64,000 bases of DNA from Kangiella geojedonensis. Lineage in GTDB: Bacteria; Pseudomonadota; Gammaproteobacteria; Enterobacterales; Kangiellaceae. A program made the translations under genes and the position numbers. The notes beneath the pieces were generated by a model. The model saw nothing but the letters and a program-made list of their open reading frames with translations. It had not been told where the DNA came from and made no database searches. Where the stretch lies: contig NZ_CP010975.1 of the NCBI RefSeq assembly GCF_000981765.1, forward strand, positions 372,001 through 436,000, written 5' to 3'. Of the stretch, positions 9,977 to 19,362 are shown in pieces (position 1 is the first letter of the stretch; each line of letters begins with the position of its first letter).

Positions 9977-9999
9977 AGATGACTGTTGCGCAGTCATCT
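9977..9999. repeat. Perfect 9-base inverted repeat upstream of the second exbD
   Basis: AGATGACTG, a 5-base centre (TTGCG), then CAGTCATCT. It lies 57-79 bases before the exbD start at 9920 and has no T run, so it looks more like an operator or leader hairpin than a terminator. Confidence 0.55.
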
Positions 10000-10063
10000 G
10001 ACCAGCGCTTAAGTTCAATATAGCGCTAAAAGAGGGGGTTGGCAATTTAGACGGCTATGTTCT

Positions 10064-10873
10064 TTAACGTTGACACTTTGGGCAGTAGAAACTAGAACGT
10101 TGCCCTAGTGTCATATTTTTAATGATAGATTGGCATTGAGCGCAAGACTCGCCTTCGCGCCCATAAACGTTCAGCTGTTGCGCGAAGTAGCCTGGAGAGC
10201 CGTCAGCTTGCGTAAAGTCTTTCAGGGTGGTGCCGCCTTGTTGTATGGCTTTTTTAAGCACTAGCTTTATATTATTGGCGAGTAGCTGGCAACGTTCTTT
10301 GCTGACGCGGTTGGCGGCACGTTTGGGGTGAATGCCACTTAAAAATAGCGACTCGCTAGCATAGATGTTACCAACGCCAACGACCACCGCGTTAGTCATG
10401 ATCGCGTTTTTGATAGCGCCTTTGCGCTTAGCGAGTTTTTGATGGAGGTAGTTACCATCAAAGTGGTTGCTTAAAGGCTCTGGGCCAAGAGATTGGATAA
10501 TGCTCAGTTCTGTATTTTTTTCTTGCCATAAAACAGCCCCGAAACGTCTCGGGTCATTAAGGCGGAGTGCTTTACCGTTTGCAAAAACTACTTCAAAGTG
10601 GTCATGTTTCTTGAGTGGTGTTTCTGCATCGACCACTCGCATGGTGCCGGACATACCGAGGTGCATCACAACCGAGCCTTGGGGGAAGTTCCACAGCATG
10701 TATTTCGCGCGGCGTGTGATATCGCCACTGGTTTGGCCTTCAAGCTGTGTGAGCTCTTTAGGAATCGGCCAGCGCAGTTGAGGCTGATAGATATTCACTG
10801 TGGTGACTGTTTGCCCTGTAACATGAGGGGCAAGTCCTCGAGTTGTGGTTTCAACTTCGGGTAATTCGGGCAT
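10064..10873 (-). CDS. mutM: Formamidopyrimidine-DNA glycosylase
   Basis: Base-excision repair enzyme that removes 8-oxoguanine and formamidopyrimidines and nicks the abasic site. The family begins MPELPEVET, where Pro 2 is the catalytic nucleophile and Glu 3 assists; that fixes the start at 10873 rather than the in-frame ATG 60 bases upstream, since Pro must follow the initiator Met. The C-terminus carries the zinc finger (CAQC ... CPKC). 269 residues is normal. Downstream of rpmB-rpmG on the same strand, but a terminator lies between. Confidence 0.96.
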   Translation of the reverse strand: MPELPEVETTTRGLAPHVTGQTVTTVNIYQPQLRWPIPKELTQLEGQTSGDITRRAKYMLWNFPQGSVVMHLGMSGTMRVVDAETPLKKHDHFEVVFANGKALRLNDPRRFGAVLWQEKNTELSIIQSLGPEPLSNHFDGNYLHQKLAKRKGAIKNAIMTNAVVVGVGNIYASESLFLSGIHPKRAANRVSKERCQLLANNIKLVLKKAIQQGGTTLKDFTQADGSPGYFAQQLNVYGREGESCAQCQSIIKNMTLGQRSSFYCPKCQR

Positions 10874-10932
10874 GGTAATGAATGATTGGTTTGATTTAAG
10901 AGTAATGACGAATATTGTAGTGCAGAATAACA

Positions 10933-10958
10933 AAAAGCCCAGCGTTAACTGGGCTTTT
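10933..10958 (-). terminator. Intrinsic terminator of the rpmB-rpmG operon
   Basis: Ten-base stem AAAAGCCCAG / CTGGGCTTTT around a 6-base loop. Read on the minus strand it ends in a T run just after rpmG. It would isolate mutM from ribosomal-protein transcription. Confidence 0.8.
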
Positions 10959-11011
10959 GTATACGTTTTCTTGGAGGCAGAAAACTGTAAAGCTAGATTA
11001 AGCTTTTGAAA

Positions 11012-11167
11012 TTACTTAATTTTTGCTTCTTTATAAATCACATGCTTGCGGATGGTTGGATCAAATTTTTTGATTTCCATCTTGCCTGGCATGTTTTTCT
11101 TGTTCTTGTCAGTGGTATAGAAATGACCTGTACCAGCACTTGACACTAAACGGATTTTATCGCGCAT
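11012..11167 (-). CDS. rpmG: 50S ribosomal protein L33
   Basis: 51 residues, read directly from the sequence: it opens [19 protein letters not shown] and ends [10 protein letters not shown]. This is the zinc-free form of L33 (no CxxC pairs). An AAGGAGCTG ribosome site lies just upstream, 11 bases after rpmB. The rpmB-rpmG pair is universal in gammaproteobacteria. Confidence 0.96.
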   Translation of the reverse strand: MRDKIRLVSSAGTGHFYTTDKNKKNMPGKMEIKKFDPTIRKHVIYKEAKIK

Positions 11168-11178
11168 CTTTCAGCTCC

Positions 11179-11415
11179 TTATACTTTTTCGCCACGAGCA
11201 CGCAATTCAGTAAGCACAGTCTCGATACCTTTCTTATCGATGATGCGCATACCTTTTGCTGATACGCGTAGTTTGACGAAACGCTTCTCAGACTCAACCC
11301 AAAAACGGTGAGTGTGCAAGTTAGGTAAAAAACGACGTTTTGTACGGTTTTTTGCGTGTGACACGTTGTTTCCTGTCACTGGACGCTTGCCTGTTACCTG
11401 ACAAACTTTAGCCAT
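11179..11415 (-). CDS. rpmB: 50S ribosomal protein L28
   Basis: 78 residues, beginning [20 protein letters not shown], the standard L28 start, followed by the basic [13 protein letters not shown] segment. First gene of the rpmB-rpmG operon. GGAGG in the upstream region provides the ribosome site. Confidence 0.98.
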   Translation of the reverse strand: MAKVCQVTGKRPVTGNNVSHAKNRTKRRFLPNLHTHRFWVESEKRFVKLRVSAKGMRIIDKKGIETVLTELRARGEKV

Positions 11416-11602
11416 GATATAGCCTCCAAAAAATAATCATTACATTGCGGGGGAGAATGTCTTAACCCACCGCGACTCTTCAAATAGGGCGCACTTTATA
11501 CCAGAAAGCCGTCGCCTTGACAACTAAACTGGCAATAAAAGCCCAATTTACTCAGGTTTTTCACGAAAAATCATCGAAACCATGAGTAAATGTCGTATTC
11601 AT

Positions 11603-12277
11603 TTAAATTAAGCCATGTTCCGCAAAGGAGTAGCTTTTATTTTGCGCGATAATAATGTGGTCCAACGTTCGAATGTCTACTAGCTGGAGAGCCTGTCGGA
11701 TGCGGTCGGTAATATGCCGATCGGAAGGACTGGGTTCCAAGCAACCACTGGGGTGGTTGTGCGCCAATATCACTGCGGCGGCATGATAACTCAGGGCCTT
11801 CTCAACCACAACCCTTGGGTGCACTTCTGAGCTATTTATTGTGCCCTGAAACAGGGTCTCTTGAACCAGAAGTTGATGCTGATTATTGAGGAACAGCACC
11901 ACAAATTGTTCGCGCTTGTGACGGCTTAGGAGCGATGATAAGAAGTCTCGCACATCATCCGGTGAGCTAAAGCTTTGATTGTGTTGAAGACTTTGTTGCA
12001 AGTAGCGCTTGGATAACTCTAGACTGGCTTGGAGCTGACAGAATTTTGCATTGCCCATGCCTGGTTGATGTGTAAACTCTTTTAGGTTGGCTTCGAGTAG
12101 TTGTCGTAGTCCACCAAACTCTTTAAGTAAATGGCGTGATAGATCAACAACATTATGACTTTTGGTTCCGGTACGTAGAAAAATTGCCAATAATTCTGCA
12201 TCGGATAGGCTTTCTGCGCCGTTTCTGAGTAGGCGTTCTCGTGGCCTTTCCTGTGCTGGCCATTCCATTATTTTCAT
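11603..12277 (-). CDS. radC: RadC-family JAMM/MPN domain protein
   Basis: 224 residues with an N-terminal helix-hairpin-helix region (residues about 1-90) and a C-terminal JAB/MPN domain whose metal site is HNHPSG followed by the downstream Asp in SPSDRH. The old name reflects a supposed DNA-repair role, which was withdrawn; the real function is unknown. Its place beside rpmB and opposite coaBC is conserved in gammaproteobacteria. The 274 bases between it and coaBC hold no gene; they must carry two divergent promoters. Confidence 0.94.
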   Translation of the reverse strand: MKIMEWPAQERPRERLLRNGAESLSDAELLAIFLRTGTKSHNVVDLSRHLLKEFGGLRQLLEANLKEFTHQPGMGNAKFCQLQASLELSKRYLQQSLQHNQSFSSPDDVRDFLSSLLSRHKREQFVVLFLNNQHQLLVQETLFQGTINSSEVHPRVVVEKALSYHAAAVILAHNHPSGCLEPSPSDRHITDRIRQALQLVDIRTLDHIIIAQNKSYSFAEHGLI

Positions 12278-12551
12278 GTCACTTCCTGCTGTGGTTAGAT
12301 TTTAACTAGATTTGCCATGAGTCACTGTTTGAACAACATCAGCTATTCTTCTAAGACCTCGATTAACAGGCTTTTAGGCGCGATAGATTTAGTCGTTAAG
12401 TGTAAGAGTGTCCTGTTAATGACAAAAGGTAGCTATTAGGTAGGAAGAGTGTATGGTTTTTATTGAGTTAGGTAATTAAGAATATGACTATAATTTTTGT
12501 GCGTAAAAGCGTAAACTTGTAAGTCATTATAAGTTAAATCAATCGGTTAGC

Positions 12552-13757
12552 ATGAGTTTGCAAGGTAAAAAAATCCTGTTAGGAATAACGGGCGGCATAG
12601 CTGCGTACAAAAGCGCTGAATTGAGTCGTTTGCTGATTAAAGCAGGCGCGGAGGTTCGTTGCGTCATGACAAAGGGCGCGCAAGCCTTTATTACACCGAT
12701 GACCTTTCAAGCCTTAACCGGCAACCCCGTGCATGAGCATTTGCTTGATCCTGATGCTGAAGCGGCCATGGGGCATATTGAGTTGGCTCGCTGGGCAGAC
12801 TTGGTGTTGATTGCGCCGGCGACAGCGGATGTGATGGCGAAGCTGGTCGCTGGAGCAGCCGATGATCTGTTGAGCACATTATGCTTGGCAACTGCATCAC
12901 CAGTGGTAATTGCGCCAGCAATGAATCAACAAATGTGGGCTAACCGAGCAACGCAAGCTAATGTGGCGACACTCTTAGACCGAGACATCAGCATTTGGGG
13001 CCCAGATTCAGGTGACCAAGCCTGCGGCGATGTTGGCCCAGGAAGAATGTTAGAGCCGCAAGCTCTGCTACAACATGTCGAACGATTTTTTTACCCCAAA
13101 ACATTAGACGGTCAACACTGGGTCATTACTGCAGGGCCTACTGTAGAAGCAATAGACCCTGTCCGTTATTTGGCGAACCGTAGCTCTGGAAAAATGGGGT
13201 ATGCTATCGCGGAAGCCGCAGCTCGTGCGGGAGCCAAAGTGACCCTGATCAGTGGCCCAGTTTGTCTTGCGACACCGTTTGGGGTTAACCGAGTTAGTGT
13301 CGAAAGTGCGCAGTCTATGCTGGACGGCGTCAAAGATGCTGTTTCAGGCGAATCGGTATTTGTGTCTTGTGCAGCGGTGGCGGATTACAAGCCAAAAGAA
13401 GTTGCTAGCGAAAAGATGAAAAAGTCCGGTGATGATGGTTTGGTCATGGAGCTGACGCAAAACCCTGATATTTTAAAATGGGCGGCACAAGAGAGTGGGG
13501 CTTTCTGTGTTGGCTTTGCTGCTGAAACGCAGAATGTTAGCGAATATGCTAAAGCTAAAATGGAACGCAAGGGGATTACCATGATTTGTGCAAACGATGT
13601 GAGTCGTTGCGATATAGGGTTTTCTTGCGATGATAATGAACTACAGGTTTTTTATCGTGATAATAATGACGTAAAACAACAGGCGATAGGCCCAGCAAGT
13701 AAATCGCTGGTTGCTGAAGAGCTAATACAATTAATTGATAAAGTTCGCCAATCTTAA
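12552..13757 (+). CDS. coaBC: Bifunctional phosphopantothenoylcysteine decarboxylase / phosphopantothenate-cysteine ligase
   Basis: 401 residues. The N-terminal CoaC flavoprotein half shows [10 protein letters not shown], the active-site His region [12 protein letters not shown] and PAMNQQMW. The C-terminal CoaB half begins at about 190 with [14 protein letters not shown] and has [15 protein letters not shown] and the later Lys-rich KMKKSGDDG. Together they turn 4'-phosphopantothenate and cysteine into 4'-phosphopantetheine. In enterics and Pseudomonas dut follows immediately; here only 36 bases lie before algC and dut is absent. Confidence 0.97.
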   Translation: MSLQGKKILLGITGGIAAYKSAELSRLLIKAGAEVRCVMTKGAQAFITPMTFQALTGNPVHEHLLDPDAEAAMGHIELARWADLVLIAPATADVMAKLVAGAADDLLSTLCLATASPVVIAPAMNQQMWANRATQANVATLLDRDISIWGPDSGDQACGDVGPGRMLEPQALLQHVERFFYPKTLDGQHWVITAGPTVEAIDPVRYLANRSSGKMGYAIAEAAARAGAKVTLISGPVCLATPFGVNRVSVESAQSMLDGVKDAVSGESVFVSCAAVADYKPKEVASEKMKKSGDDGLVMELTQNPDILKWAAQESGAFCVGFAAETQNVSEYAKAKMERKGITMICANDVSRCDIGFSCDDNELQVFYRDNNDVKQQAIGPASKSLVAEELIQLIDKVRQS

Positions 13758-13793
13758 TAATTAGCGAGCACTCAGGAGTGTGAGGAGTCTTTA

Positions 13794-16277
13794 ATGACAA
13801 AGGGTAAGAGTTTAGCCAGCTTTTTTATTGTTCCTTTAGTTATTGGTTTAGTGATCTTAGTGGGGGTTTCTGCAAGTCTTTATTACCTAGGGATCCAAGA
13901 TCCTTTGGAAAAGCAGGCGCAGCAGTTATTGGCGTCTCGAACCGCTGAGCGAGCCAATTTAATCGAGCAAAGAATTGAGCAGATTCAAGCTACACTGGAT
14001 TTAGCAAGCCAGTCTGTGTTTGCAGAAGACAATAGTGAAGTCATTGAAAAGATAAAAAAGCAAGTGCCGCAACTCGAGCAGGTTGTCGTGTTTGAAAATG
14101 CATCCATACAGCCCGCTAATGATGCAACTCCAGCCATTACTCATGTCGTTATTGATTTATTACGAAAAACCGAGCAAGGAGAGCCGACTCCTCCCGAACT
14201 GATCCTTAAAAATGGCCAACCCGATTATATCGCTTTTACCGAAAAACTGGGTGACGATAGGTTGGTGTTAGCAACAGTCAGCTTGTCACAAATTAAAGCG
14301 TTGCTGGGCAAAGCTGATAGTCAAAGCCGCTTGGAGCTTAGACAGAGCTTTGGCAATACATCTCATGTTGTTGCTTTTGTTGGGAGTGAGCCTGCCGAGG
14401 GTGCGCCTCTCATTGAGTCACCGACCTTTGGAGCCAACTGGTCACTGGCGCTATGGCAACGGGTAGGTGCTCTAACTACCGACGCTGGTCAGTTACCATT
14501 ATTATTGTTTATCGCTGCAGTCGTTGCTTTTTTGATTGTGGGGCTAATGCCTTTGTTAAGCATGAAACGTCTATTTAGTAGTGATGCGCGTCATTTCATC
14601 AAAGGTGTTAAGGATAGTTCTGTAACTCATAAAAAGTATCAGCTGAGTTTCTTTAATGAGCTCGCCGCCGGCTTTTCCAGAGCTTCAGGAGATCCTGCAC
14701 CACTTCAGCAAGATGAGAGTGTGGATGATGACATTGATATTGAGGAAGCCAAAGAGGACGCTGATAAAAAGCGTCGAGCCCGTCCACTGATTAACCCTGA
14801 GGATGACGCTAGCCAAGCTGATGAGGCTGCTGACAATAAATCTGACCTTGGCAGTGACGACGAGCCTACTATGGCTAAAGATGTGAATGAAGATGCGGCT
14901 TCACAAAGAATTAATCCAGACATTTTCCGCGAATATGATATTCGGGGTGTTATGGGGGAGAGCCTGGATTATGAAACGGTGTATGTCATCGGCAAGGCTA
15001 TCGGCAGTGAAGCTTATTCTCGTGGCGAGCAGAGTGTGATTGTTGGACGTGATGGTCGCTTATCGAGTCCAGAATTACACAGAGCGTTGACGGAAGGTTT
15101 GTTGGCCAGTGGCCGTGATGTGATTGACTTAGGTATGGTGCCGACACCGTTAGTATACTTTGGGACCCATACCTTGGGCTCACGTTCTGGCGTAATGATT
15201 ACGGGCAGTCATAACCCTCCTGAGCATAATGGTTTGAAAGTAGTACTGGCTGGTGAGACCTTATACGGAAAAGATATACAAGACATTTTGAAGCGTATTC
15301 AAATGCAGGAATTCTTTAACGGTAAGGGAAGCTTAAGCGAGTCAAGTATTGAGCAAAATTACCTTGAAAGTTTAACTTCAGACATTCAGTTGGATAAGCC
15401 ACTCAAGGTTGCTGTGGATTGTGGTAATGGAGTGACGGGTGAAGTGGCACCTAAGATGTTACAAGCCCTTGGTTGTGAGGTTATTGGCTTGTATACCGAA
15501 ATAGATGGAAACTTCCCTAATCATCATCCAGATCCAAATTCTGCCAGTAACTTAAATGACTTGATAGAGATGGTCACCTCTGAAAAAGCTGATATTGGTT
15601 TGGCTTTTGATGGTGATGGTGACCGCCTTGGTGTTGTCGACAACAAGGGTAAAGTCATTTGGACTGACCGCTTGATGATGTTGTTCGCGCAAGATGTTCT
15701 GACGCGAAATCCTGGCGCTGAGATTATTTATGATGTGAAGTGTACTCGTTTCCTAAGAGATGTCATTACGCAAGCTGGCGGACAGCCTTTAATGTGGAAA
15801 ACCGGACACTCGCTAATGAAAGCTAAAATGCGTGAAACTGAAGCACCTTTCGGCGGTGAGGGTAGTGGGCATCTATACTTTAATGAACGCTGGTATGGTT
15901 TTGATGATGCTTTGTATGCGGCTGCTCGATTACTAGAAATATTGTGCCGTTCAGAAGCAACATCGTCAGAGGTGTTTGAAGAGTTGCCAGAAGGCTTATC
16001 ATCTGAAGAAATTAATGTGCCGGTTCCTGATAAGGTGAAGTTTAAGTTAATCAAGGCACTAATTGCGAAAGGCGAGTTTGGCGAAGGAGAAGTCACGACT
16101 ATTGATGGCTTGAGGGTCGATTATAAACATCGCTGGCTACTCGCGAGGGCATCAAATACCACTCCAAGCATCGTAGTAAAATTTGAAGCCGATAATGAAG
16201 TATCTTTAGAAGCGGTAAGAGATACTTTACGGAAACAATTATTAAAAATAGCACCTAAACTAAAACTTAACTTTTAG
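13794..16277 (+). CDS. algC: Membrane-anchored phosphomannomutase/phosphoglucomutase
   Basis: 827 residues in two parts. Residues about 372-827 are a complete alpha-D-phosphohexomutase: the phosphoserine loop TGSHNPPEHNG (about 470), metal loop DGDGDRLG (about 605) and sugar loop GEGSGH. This half interconverts 1- and 6-phosphates of mannose or glucose for LPS and exopolysaccharide. The first 370 residues are an extension: a membrane segment at about 9-31, an apparently periplasmic domain, a second segment at about 236-256, then a cytoplasmic, strongly acidic linker. Extended AlgC proteins are known from several pseudomonads and relatives, so the layout is not an artefact. The extension may be a sensor or an anchor; that is inference. 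Confidence 0.93.
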   Translation: MTKGKSLASFFIVPLVIGLVILVGVSASLYYLGIQDPLEKQAQQLLASRTAERANLIEQRIEQIQATLDLASQSVFAEDNSEVIEKIKKQVPQLEQVVVFENASIQPANDATPAITHVVIDLLRKTEQGEPTPPELILKNGQPDYIAFTEKLGDDRLVLATVSLSQIKALLGKADSQSRLELRQSFGNTSHVVAFVGSEPAEGAPLIESPTFGANWSLALWQRVGALTTDAGQLPLLLFIAAVVAFLIVGLMPLLSMKRLFSSDARHFIKGVKDSSVTHKKYQLSFFNELAAGFSRASGDPAPLQQDESVDDDIDIEEAKEDADKKRRARPLINPEDDASQADEAADNKSDLGSDDEPTMAKDVNEDAASQRINPDIFREYDIRGVMGESLDYETVYVIGKAIGSEAYSRGEQSVIVGRDGRLSSPELHRALTEGLLASGRDVIDLGMVPTPLVYFGTHTLGSRSGVMITGSHNPPEHNGLKVVLAGETLYGKDIQDILKRIQMQEFFNGKGSLSESSIEQNYLESLTSDIQLDKPLKVAVDCGNGVTGEVAPKMLQALGCEVIGLYTEIDGNFPNHHPDPNSASNLNDLIEMVTSEKADIGLAFDGDGDRLGVVDNKGKVIWTDRLMMLFAQDVLTRNPGAEIIYDVKCTRFLRDVITQAGGQPLMWKTGHSLMKAKMRETEAPFGGEGSGHLYFNERWYGFDDALYAAARLLEILCRSEATSSEVFEELPEGLSSEEINVPVPDKVKFKLIKALIAKGEFGEGEVTTIDGLRVDYKHRWLLARASNTTPSIVVKFEADNEVSLEAVRDTLRKQLLKIAPKLKLNF

Positions 16278-16310
16278 AAAAATTTTATAAAACACAAATT
16301 TGAGAGACAC

Positions 16311-16904
16311 ATGACAACAAGAAATTCATCGAAGAGAAAGAATGAAATCTTGCAAGCTTTAGCACTAATGCTTGAAAAAGATCCTGGGGAACGTATTACA
16401 ACAGCAAAGTTAGCAAAAGAGGTAGGAGTCTCTGAAGCAGCTTTGTATCGACACTTTCCAAGTAAGGCTAGAATGTTTGAAGGCTTAATAGAGTTTACTG
16501 AAGAAGCGATTTTTTCTCGGATGAACCTGATCGCTAAAGAGCAAGCCGACCTGGATACACAATGCCAGCAAACGTTAGGGCTTATTTTGACCTTTGCAAG
16601 CCGAAACCCGGGTATTTGTCGATTACTCACAGGAGAGGCTTTGTCTGGTGAGCATGAGCGTTTGCGCGGACGTATTAGCCAGTTGTTCAATCGAGTTGAG
16701 ACCCAGATTAAACAACTTTTCCGTCAGCATGAAGTGGCGACAAAGGGCAAGTACACACCAGAAATAGGAAGCCGTGCAAATTTATTGGTAGCTGTTGTTG
16801 AGGGAAGAATACTGCAGTATGTCAGAACTGATTTTGCACAATCCCCATTAGCAAGCTGGGATAATCAATGGCAACTGCTGCAATCTATTACAGCAGTTGA
16901 TTGA
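16311..16904 (+). CDS. slmA: Nucleoid occlusion factor SlmA
   Basis: 197-residue TetR-fold DNA-binding protein. The N-terminal helix-turn-helix reads ITTAKLAKEVGVSEAALYRHF (described at about residues 28-48), followed by PSKARMFEGLIEF as in E. coli SlmA. It binds dispersed sites in the chromosome and blocks FtsZ assembly over the nucleoid. Its position between algC and pyrE matches the coaBC-dut-slmA-pyrE order, with dut lost and algC gained. The gene ends 8 bases from the convergent DUF4124 gene. Confidence 0.93.
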   Translation: MTTRNSSKRKNEILQALALMLEKDPGERITTAKLAKEVGVSEAALYRHFPSKARMFEGLIEFTEEAIFSRMNLIAKEQADLDTQCQQTLGLILTFASRNPGICRLLTGEALSGEHERLRGRISQLFNRVETQIKQLFRQHEVATKGKYTPEIGSRANLLVAVVEGRILQYVRTDFAQSPLASWDNQWQLLQSITAVD

Positions 16905-16912
16905 TGTAGAGC

Positions 16913-17878
16913 TTAGATATCACTTTGTGTGATGTATTCAACAAAATCCTGTTTAAGCTGGGAGACTTCTTTGCTGCTGCATAGTTTTTTTCCAGCTTCA
17001 TTATCAGTGCATTGAACTTCTAGCACGATCTGCATGGACTCTTCTTTGGCGGGAATTCGTGTGATTGAAAGCCCGATGTGATCCTCTGCTTTTGGTTTGC
17101 TGGAAATAATTAAACTATCCGTCACGATTTCGAGTTTATTGGTAGCATTCTCATGGGCAAATATTTGTGCGAGCTTCCAAGAGCGTTCACAACTTAGAGT
17201 GTTTTTGCATAGAACCTTTGTAGCGGTGGGCAAAGACCTTTGATCCCTAGCATACTGCTCAACCATTCGCATAGCTTGAAGCTCTTTAAAGCGTACTAGG
17301 TCGTTTTTGAACTGTTCTCGAATGGTTTCTACTTGTGAATGGTAACGTTCTATAGAAGCATGGTTTTCATTAACTTGCTCTTTTGTAGCGCTGATCTGGC
17401 TCAAAATAGATTTAGGGACGTTTTGACCTTTGCGCTCATAGTCAGCGGCACTGGACTGAAGATCAGATAGCTTTTTTTCTAAGGTTTTATTATGACCTTG
17501 CAAAATTGAGATGTTAATCTCAAGGGAGGCGGTTTGGTTCTCTTCAGTGCGCTTTATATCGTCAATAGTTCTATATTGACGAAGTAGCATGCGGTCGTGA
17601 AGGCGCGCTTTGCGCTCTTTGGCTTGTTGTTCGGCAAGTTTTTCTTGGCGAATGCGCTCAGCTTGCTTTTCTTCGTCAGTCATCATAGGCGGGACGCGTT
17701 CGATCAAACGTCCACTTTCATTGATAACTTCATATCCAGACTTTAAGGCTGAATTAGGAAGGTAATCTTTAACAACAAGGCGTCCATTGCTGTCTTTGAA
17801 ACGGTAGAAGTTTTTCGCATTAACAGCTGTAGCCGCAACGACAAGAGTGAGAAATAAAAATAAATGTTTCAGACTCAT
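16913..17878 (-). CDS. DUF4124 domain protein with long coiled coil
   Basis: 321 residues. A signal peptide (about 1-21, ending VNA) is followed by a DUF4124 segment (FYRFKDSNGRLVVKDYLP, like the WVDxxGxxHYSD motif of the family) and a heptad-rich coiled coil from about 80 to 190. The C-terminal part has a Cys pattern but no known domain that I can name. Expected location is the periplasm. Function unknown. It is followed on the minus strand by nothing before slmA's convergent end, and lies 44 bases after pyrE, so the two may be co-transcribed. Confidence 0.75.
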   Translation of the reverse strand: MSLKHLFLFLTLVVAATAVNAKNFYRFKDSNGRLVVKDYLPNSALKSGYEVINESGRLIERVPPMMTDEEKQAERIRQEKLAEQQAKERKARLHDRMLLRQYRTIDDIKRTEENQTASLEINISILQGHNKTLEKKLSDLQSSAADYERKGQNVPKSILSQISATKEQVNENHASIERYHSQVETIREQFKNDLVRFKELQAMRMVEQYARDQRSLPTATKVLCKNTLSCERSWKLAQIFAHENATNKLEIVTDSLIISSKPKAEDHIGLSITRIPAKEESMQIVLEVQCTDNEAGKKLCSSKEVSQLKQDFVEYITQSDI

Positions 17879-17922
17879 AGTACTCCAGTTGTAAAGTTCA
17901 TGGCATCCGTTAATTCGATAAG

Positions 17923-18567
17923 CTACTCGACACCGTAAGTCTCTCGATATTCGAGCACTTTGGGGTAGAAGTCACTAAATGTAGGATGATCTTTTAAATA
18001 ATTTAGCAGATCCGCTAACTTTATAATAGAAAATACTGGAATTCCGTAATCTTGTTCAACTTCCTGAACAGCAGATAACTCTCCGGTTCCTTTTTCTTGT
18101 CGATCTAAGGCGATGAGCACTGCTTTCGGAGTCGCCCCGTTTTGTTTAATGATATCAATTGACTCCCTAATAGCAGTTCCTGCACTGATGACGTCATCAA
18201 TGATTAGGACATTTCCATTTAGGGCACTGCCGACAATACTGCCCCCTTCACCATGATCTTTCTTCTCTTTGCGGTTGAAACTGTAAGGAGCGCTGATGTC
18301 GTGGTGATCGGCGAGAGCCATGGTCGTGCAACTGACGAGGGGGATGCCTTTATAGGCTGGGCCAAATATGACGTCGTAAGGAATTTTTTGTTGCACAATA
18401 GTTTGTGCATAACAGCGTCCCAGTTGCGCTAGGTCAGCACCACTGTCAAATAAGCCTGTATTAAAGAAATAGGGGCTTTTGCGGCCGCTCTTTAACGTAA
18501 ACTCACCGAATTTAAGAACATTTTTTGATAGTGCCAGCTCTATGAACTGTGTTTGGTAATCGTGCAT
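17923..18567 (-). CDS. pyrE: Orotate phosphoribosyltransferase
   Basis: 214-residue cytoplasmic enzyme joining orotate to PRPP to give OMP in pyrimidine synthesis. The PRPP-binding loop [17 protein letters not shown] and the [14 protein letters not shown]-like flexible loop (here [13 protein letters not shown]) are clear. Length is normal. Upstream on its strand lies a 397-base gap without a gene. Confidence 0.97.
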   Translation of the reverse strand: MHDYQTQFIELALSKNVLKFGEFTLKSGRKSPYFFNTGLFDSGADLAQLGRCYAQTIVQQKIPYDVIFGPAYKGIPLVSCTTMALADHHDISAPYSFNRKEKKDHGEGGSIVGSALNGNVLIIDDVISAGTAIRESIDIIKQNGATPKAVLIALDRQEKGTGELSAVQEVEQDYGIPVFSIIKLADLLNYLKDHPTFSDFYPKVLEYRETYGVE

Positions 18568-18964
18568 ATTTTACGCTGAAGTAGTCAATAGAATCAGTCG
18601 CTATGATACCTGTATTTGGGAATAAAAAAAACTGAGCACCGAGGTTGGCTTTAAGCAACAAGTAATAAAAAAGCGGCAAAAGCCGCTCAAAGTTTGTTAT
18701 TTTTTGTGTGTTATTAGTCTCTACCCCTTATATACTGAGACCATCACTATAATACTTAGAAGTGCTATAACACTAAAGAGTGATGATTTTCGTCAATAAA
18801 TGTAGTTAGGAAATGACCGGAATAGAATAGCCAACTTAATAAATACTCGATGTGATTTAGTTTGCATGAGTACAATGTAACAAGAGGCGTGAAGACTTTT
18901 CCGCTAGTGCGACAGGGCTTTGCAAAAACAGTTTTGTTAGAGTGCTTAGTTTGTAATCTAGCAG
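18568..18964. other. Gene-free stretch between pyrE and the PilZ gene
   Basis: I see no convincing coding region in these 397 bases. They hold an intrinsic terminator reading on the minus strand (18672-18687) about 280 bases after the PilZ gene and about 105 bases before pyrE, and they must include the pyrE promoter. A short transcribed element ending at that terminator is possible. Confidence 0.5.
18672..18687 (-). terminator. Intrinsic terminator, minus strand
   Basis: AGCGGC / GCCGCT around an AAAA loop. On the minus strand it runs into TTTTTATT. It sits between PilZ and pyrE and closes a transcript whose gene is unclear (long PilZ 3' end or a small RNA). Confidence 0.75.
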
Positions 18965-19288
18965 CTATACAAATTCTAGTGCTATTTTGTCTTCTTCTAC
19001 GCGTATTACTCGCATGGGGTGAAGCACCATATGGTCAAGATCCTCACCGAGAATACCTTCAATGTGGACTTTGACGTTGTCACCTTTCTTTAGCCTTGTA
19101 TCATTGTTGTTTTTGACCAATACGCCGCCTTCTGAAATGTCTAAGCTTTCGGATATTAGTACGTCAGAGTTTTGTTGCCTGATTGCAACGGGAAGGTGTA
19201 TAGATACTCTAAAGAAGCGTCTTGCATCACTAGGATTCTGCCCAGCTAGTTTGGGCTTCTTAGATTGACCATCTTGCTCTATTCTCAT
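18965..19288 (-). CDS. PilZ domain protein (cyclic di-GMP receptor type)
   Basis: 107 residues, essentially one PilZ domain. The cyclic di-GMP contacts are both present: RRFFR near residue 23-28 (RxxxR) and LDISEGGVLV near 53 (the D/NxSxxG motif). It is therefore expected to bind the messenger. The target is unknown; no flagellar or pilus gene is beside it. It sits downstream of rsmA where many gammaproteobacteria carry apaG-apaH. Confidence 0.86.
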   Translation of the reverse strand: MRIEQDGQSKKPKLAGQNPSDARRFFRVSIHLPVAIRQQNSDVLISESLDISEGGVLVKNNNDTRLKKGDNVKVHIEGILGEDLDHMVLHPMRVIRVEEDKIALEFV

Positions 19289-19362
19289 AGCCTACTCCTC
19301 TTAAATATGCATCCTTGCTGTTAATTAGACTAAGCAAAAACTGTGAAGAAGTCCACACTTTT

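Noticed and set aside
10874-10933. Upstream start for mutM
   Set aside because: The catalytic Pro must be residue 2, which sets the start at 10873.
12362-12420. 9-base inverted repeat ATTAACAGG / CCTGTTAAT in the radC-coaBC gap
   Set aside because: The arms are 41 bases apart in an A+T-rich gap; a match of this size could well occur by chance.
18862-19074. 70-residue open frame at the edge of the PilZ gene, plus strand
   Set aside because: It runs into the PilZ gene antisense and has no recognisable domain or good ribosome site.
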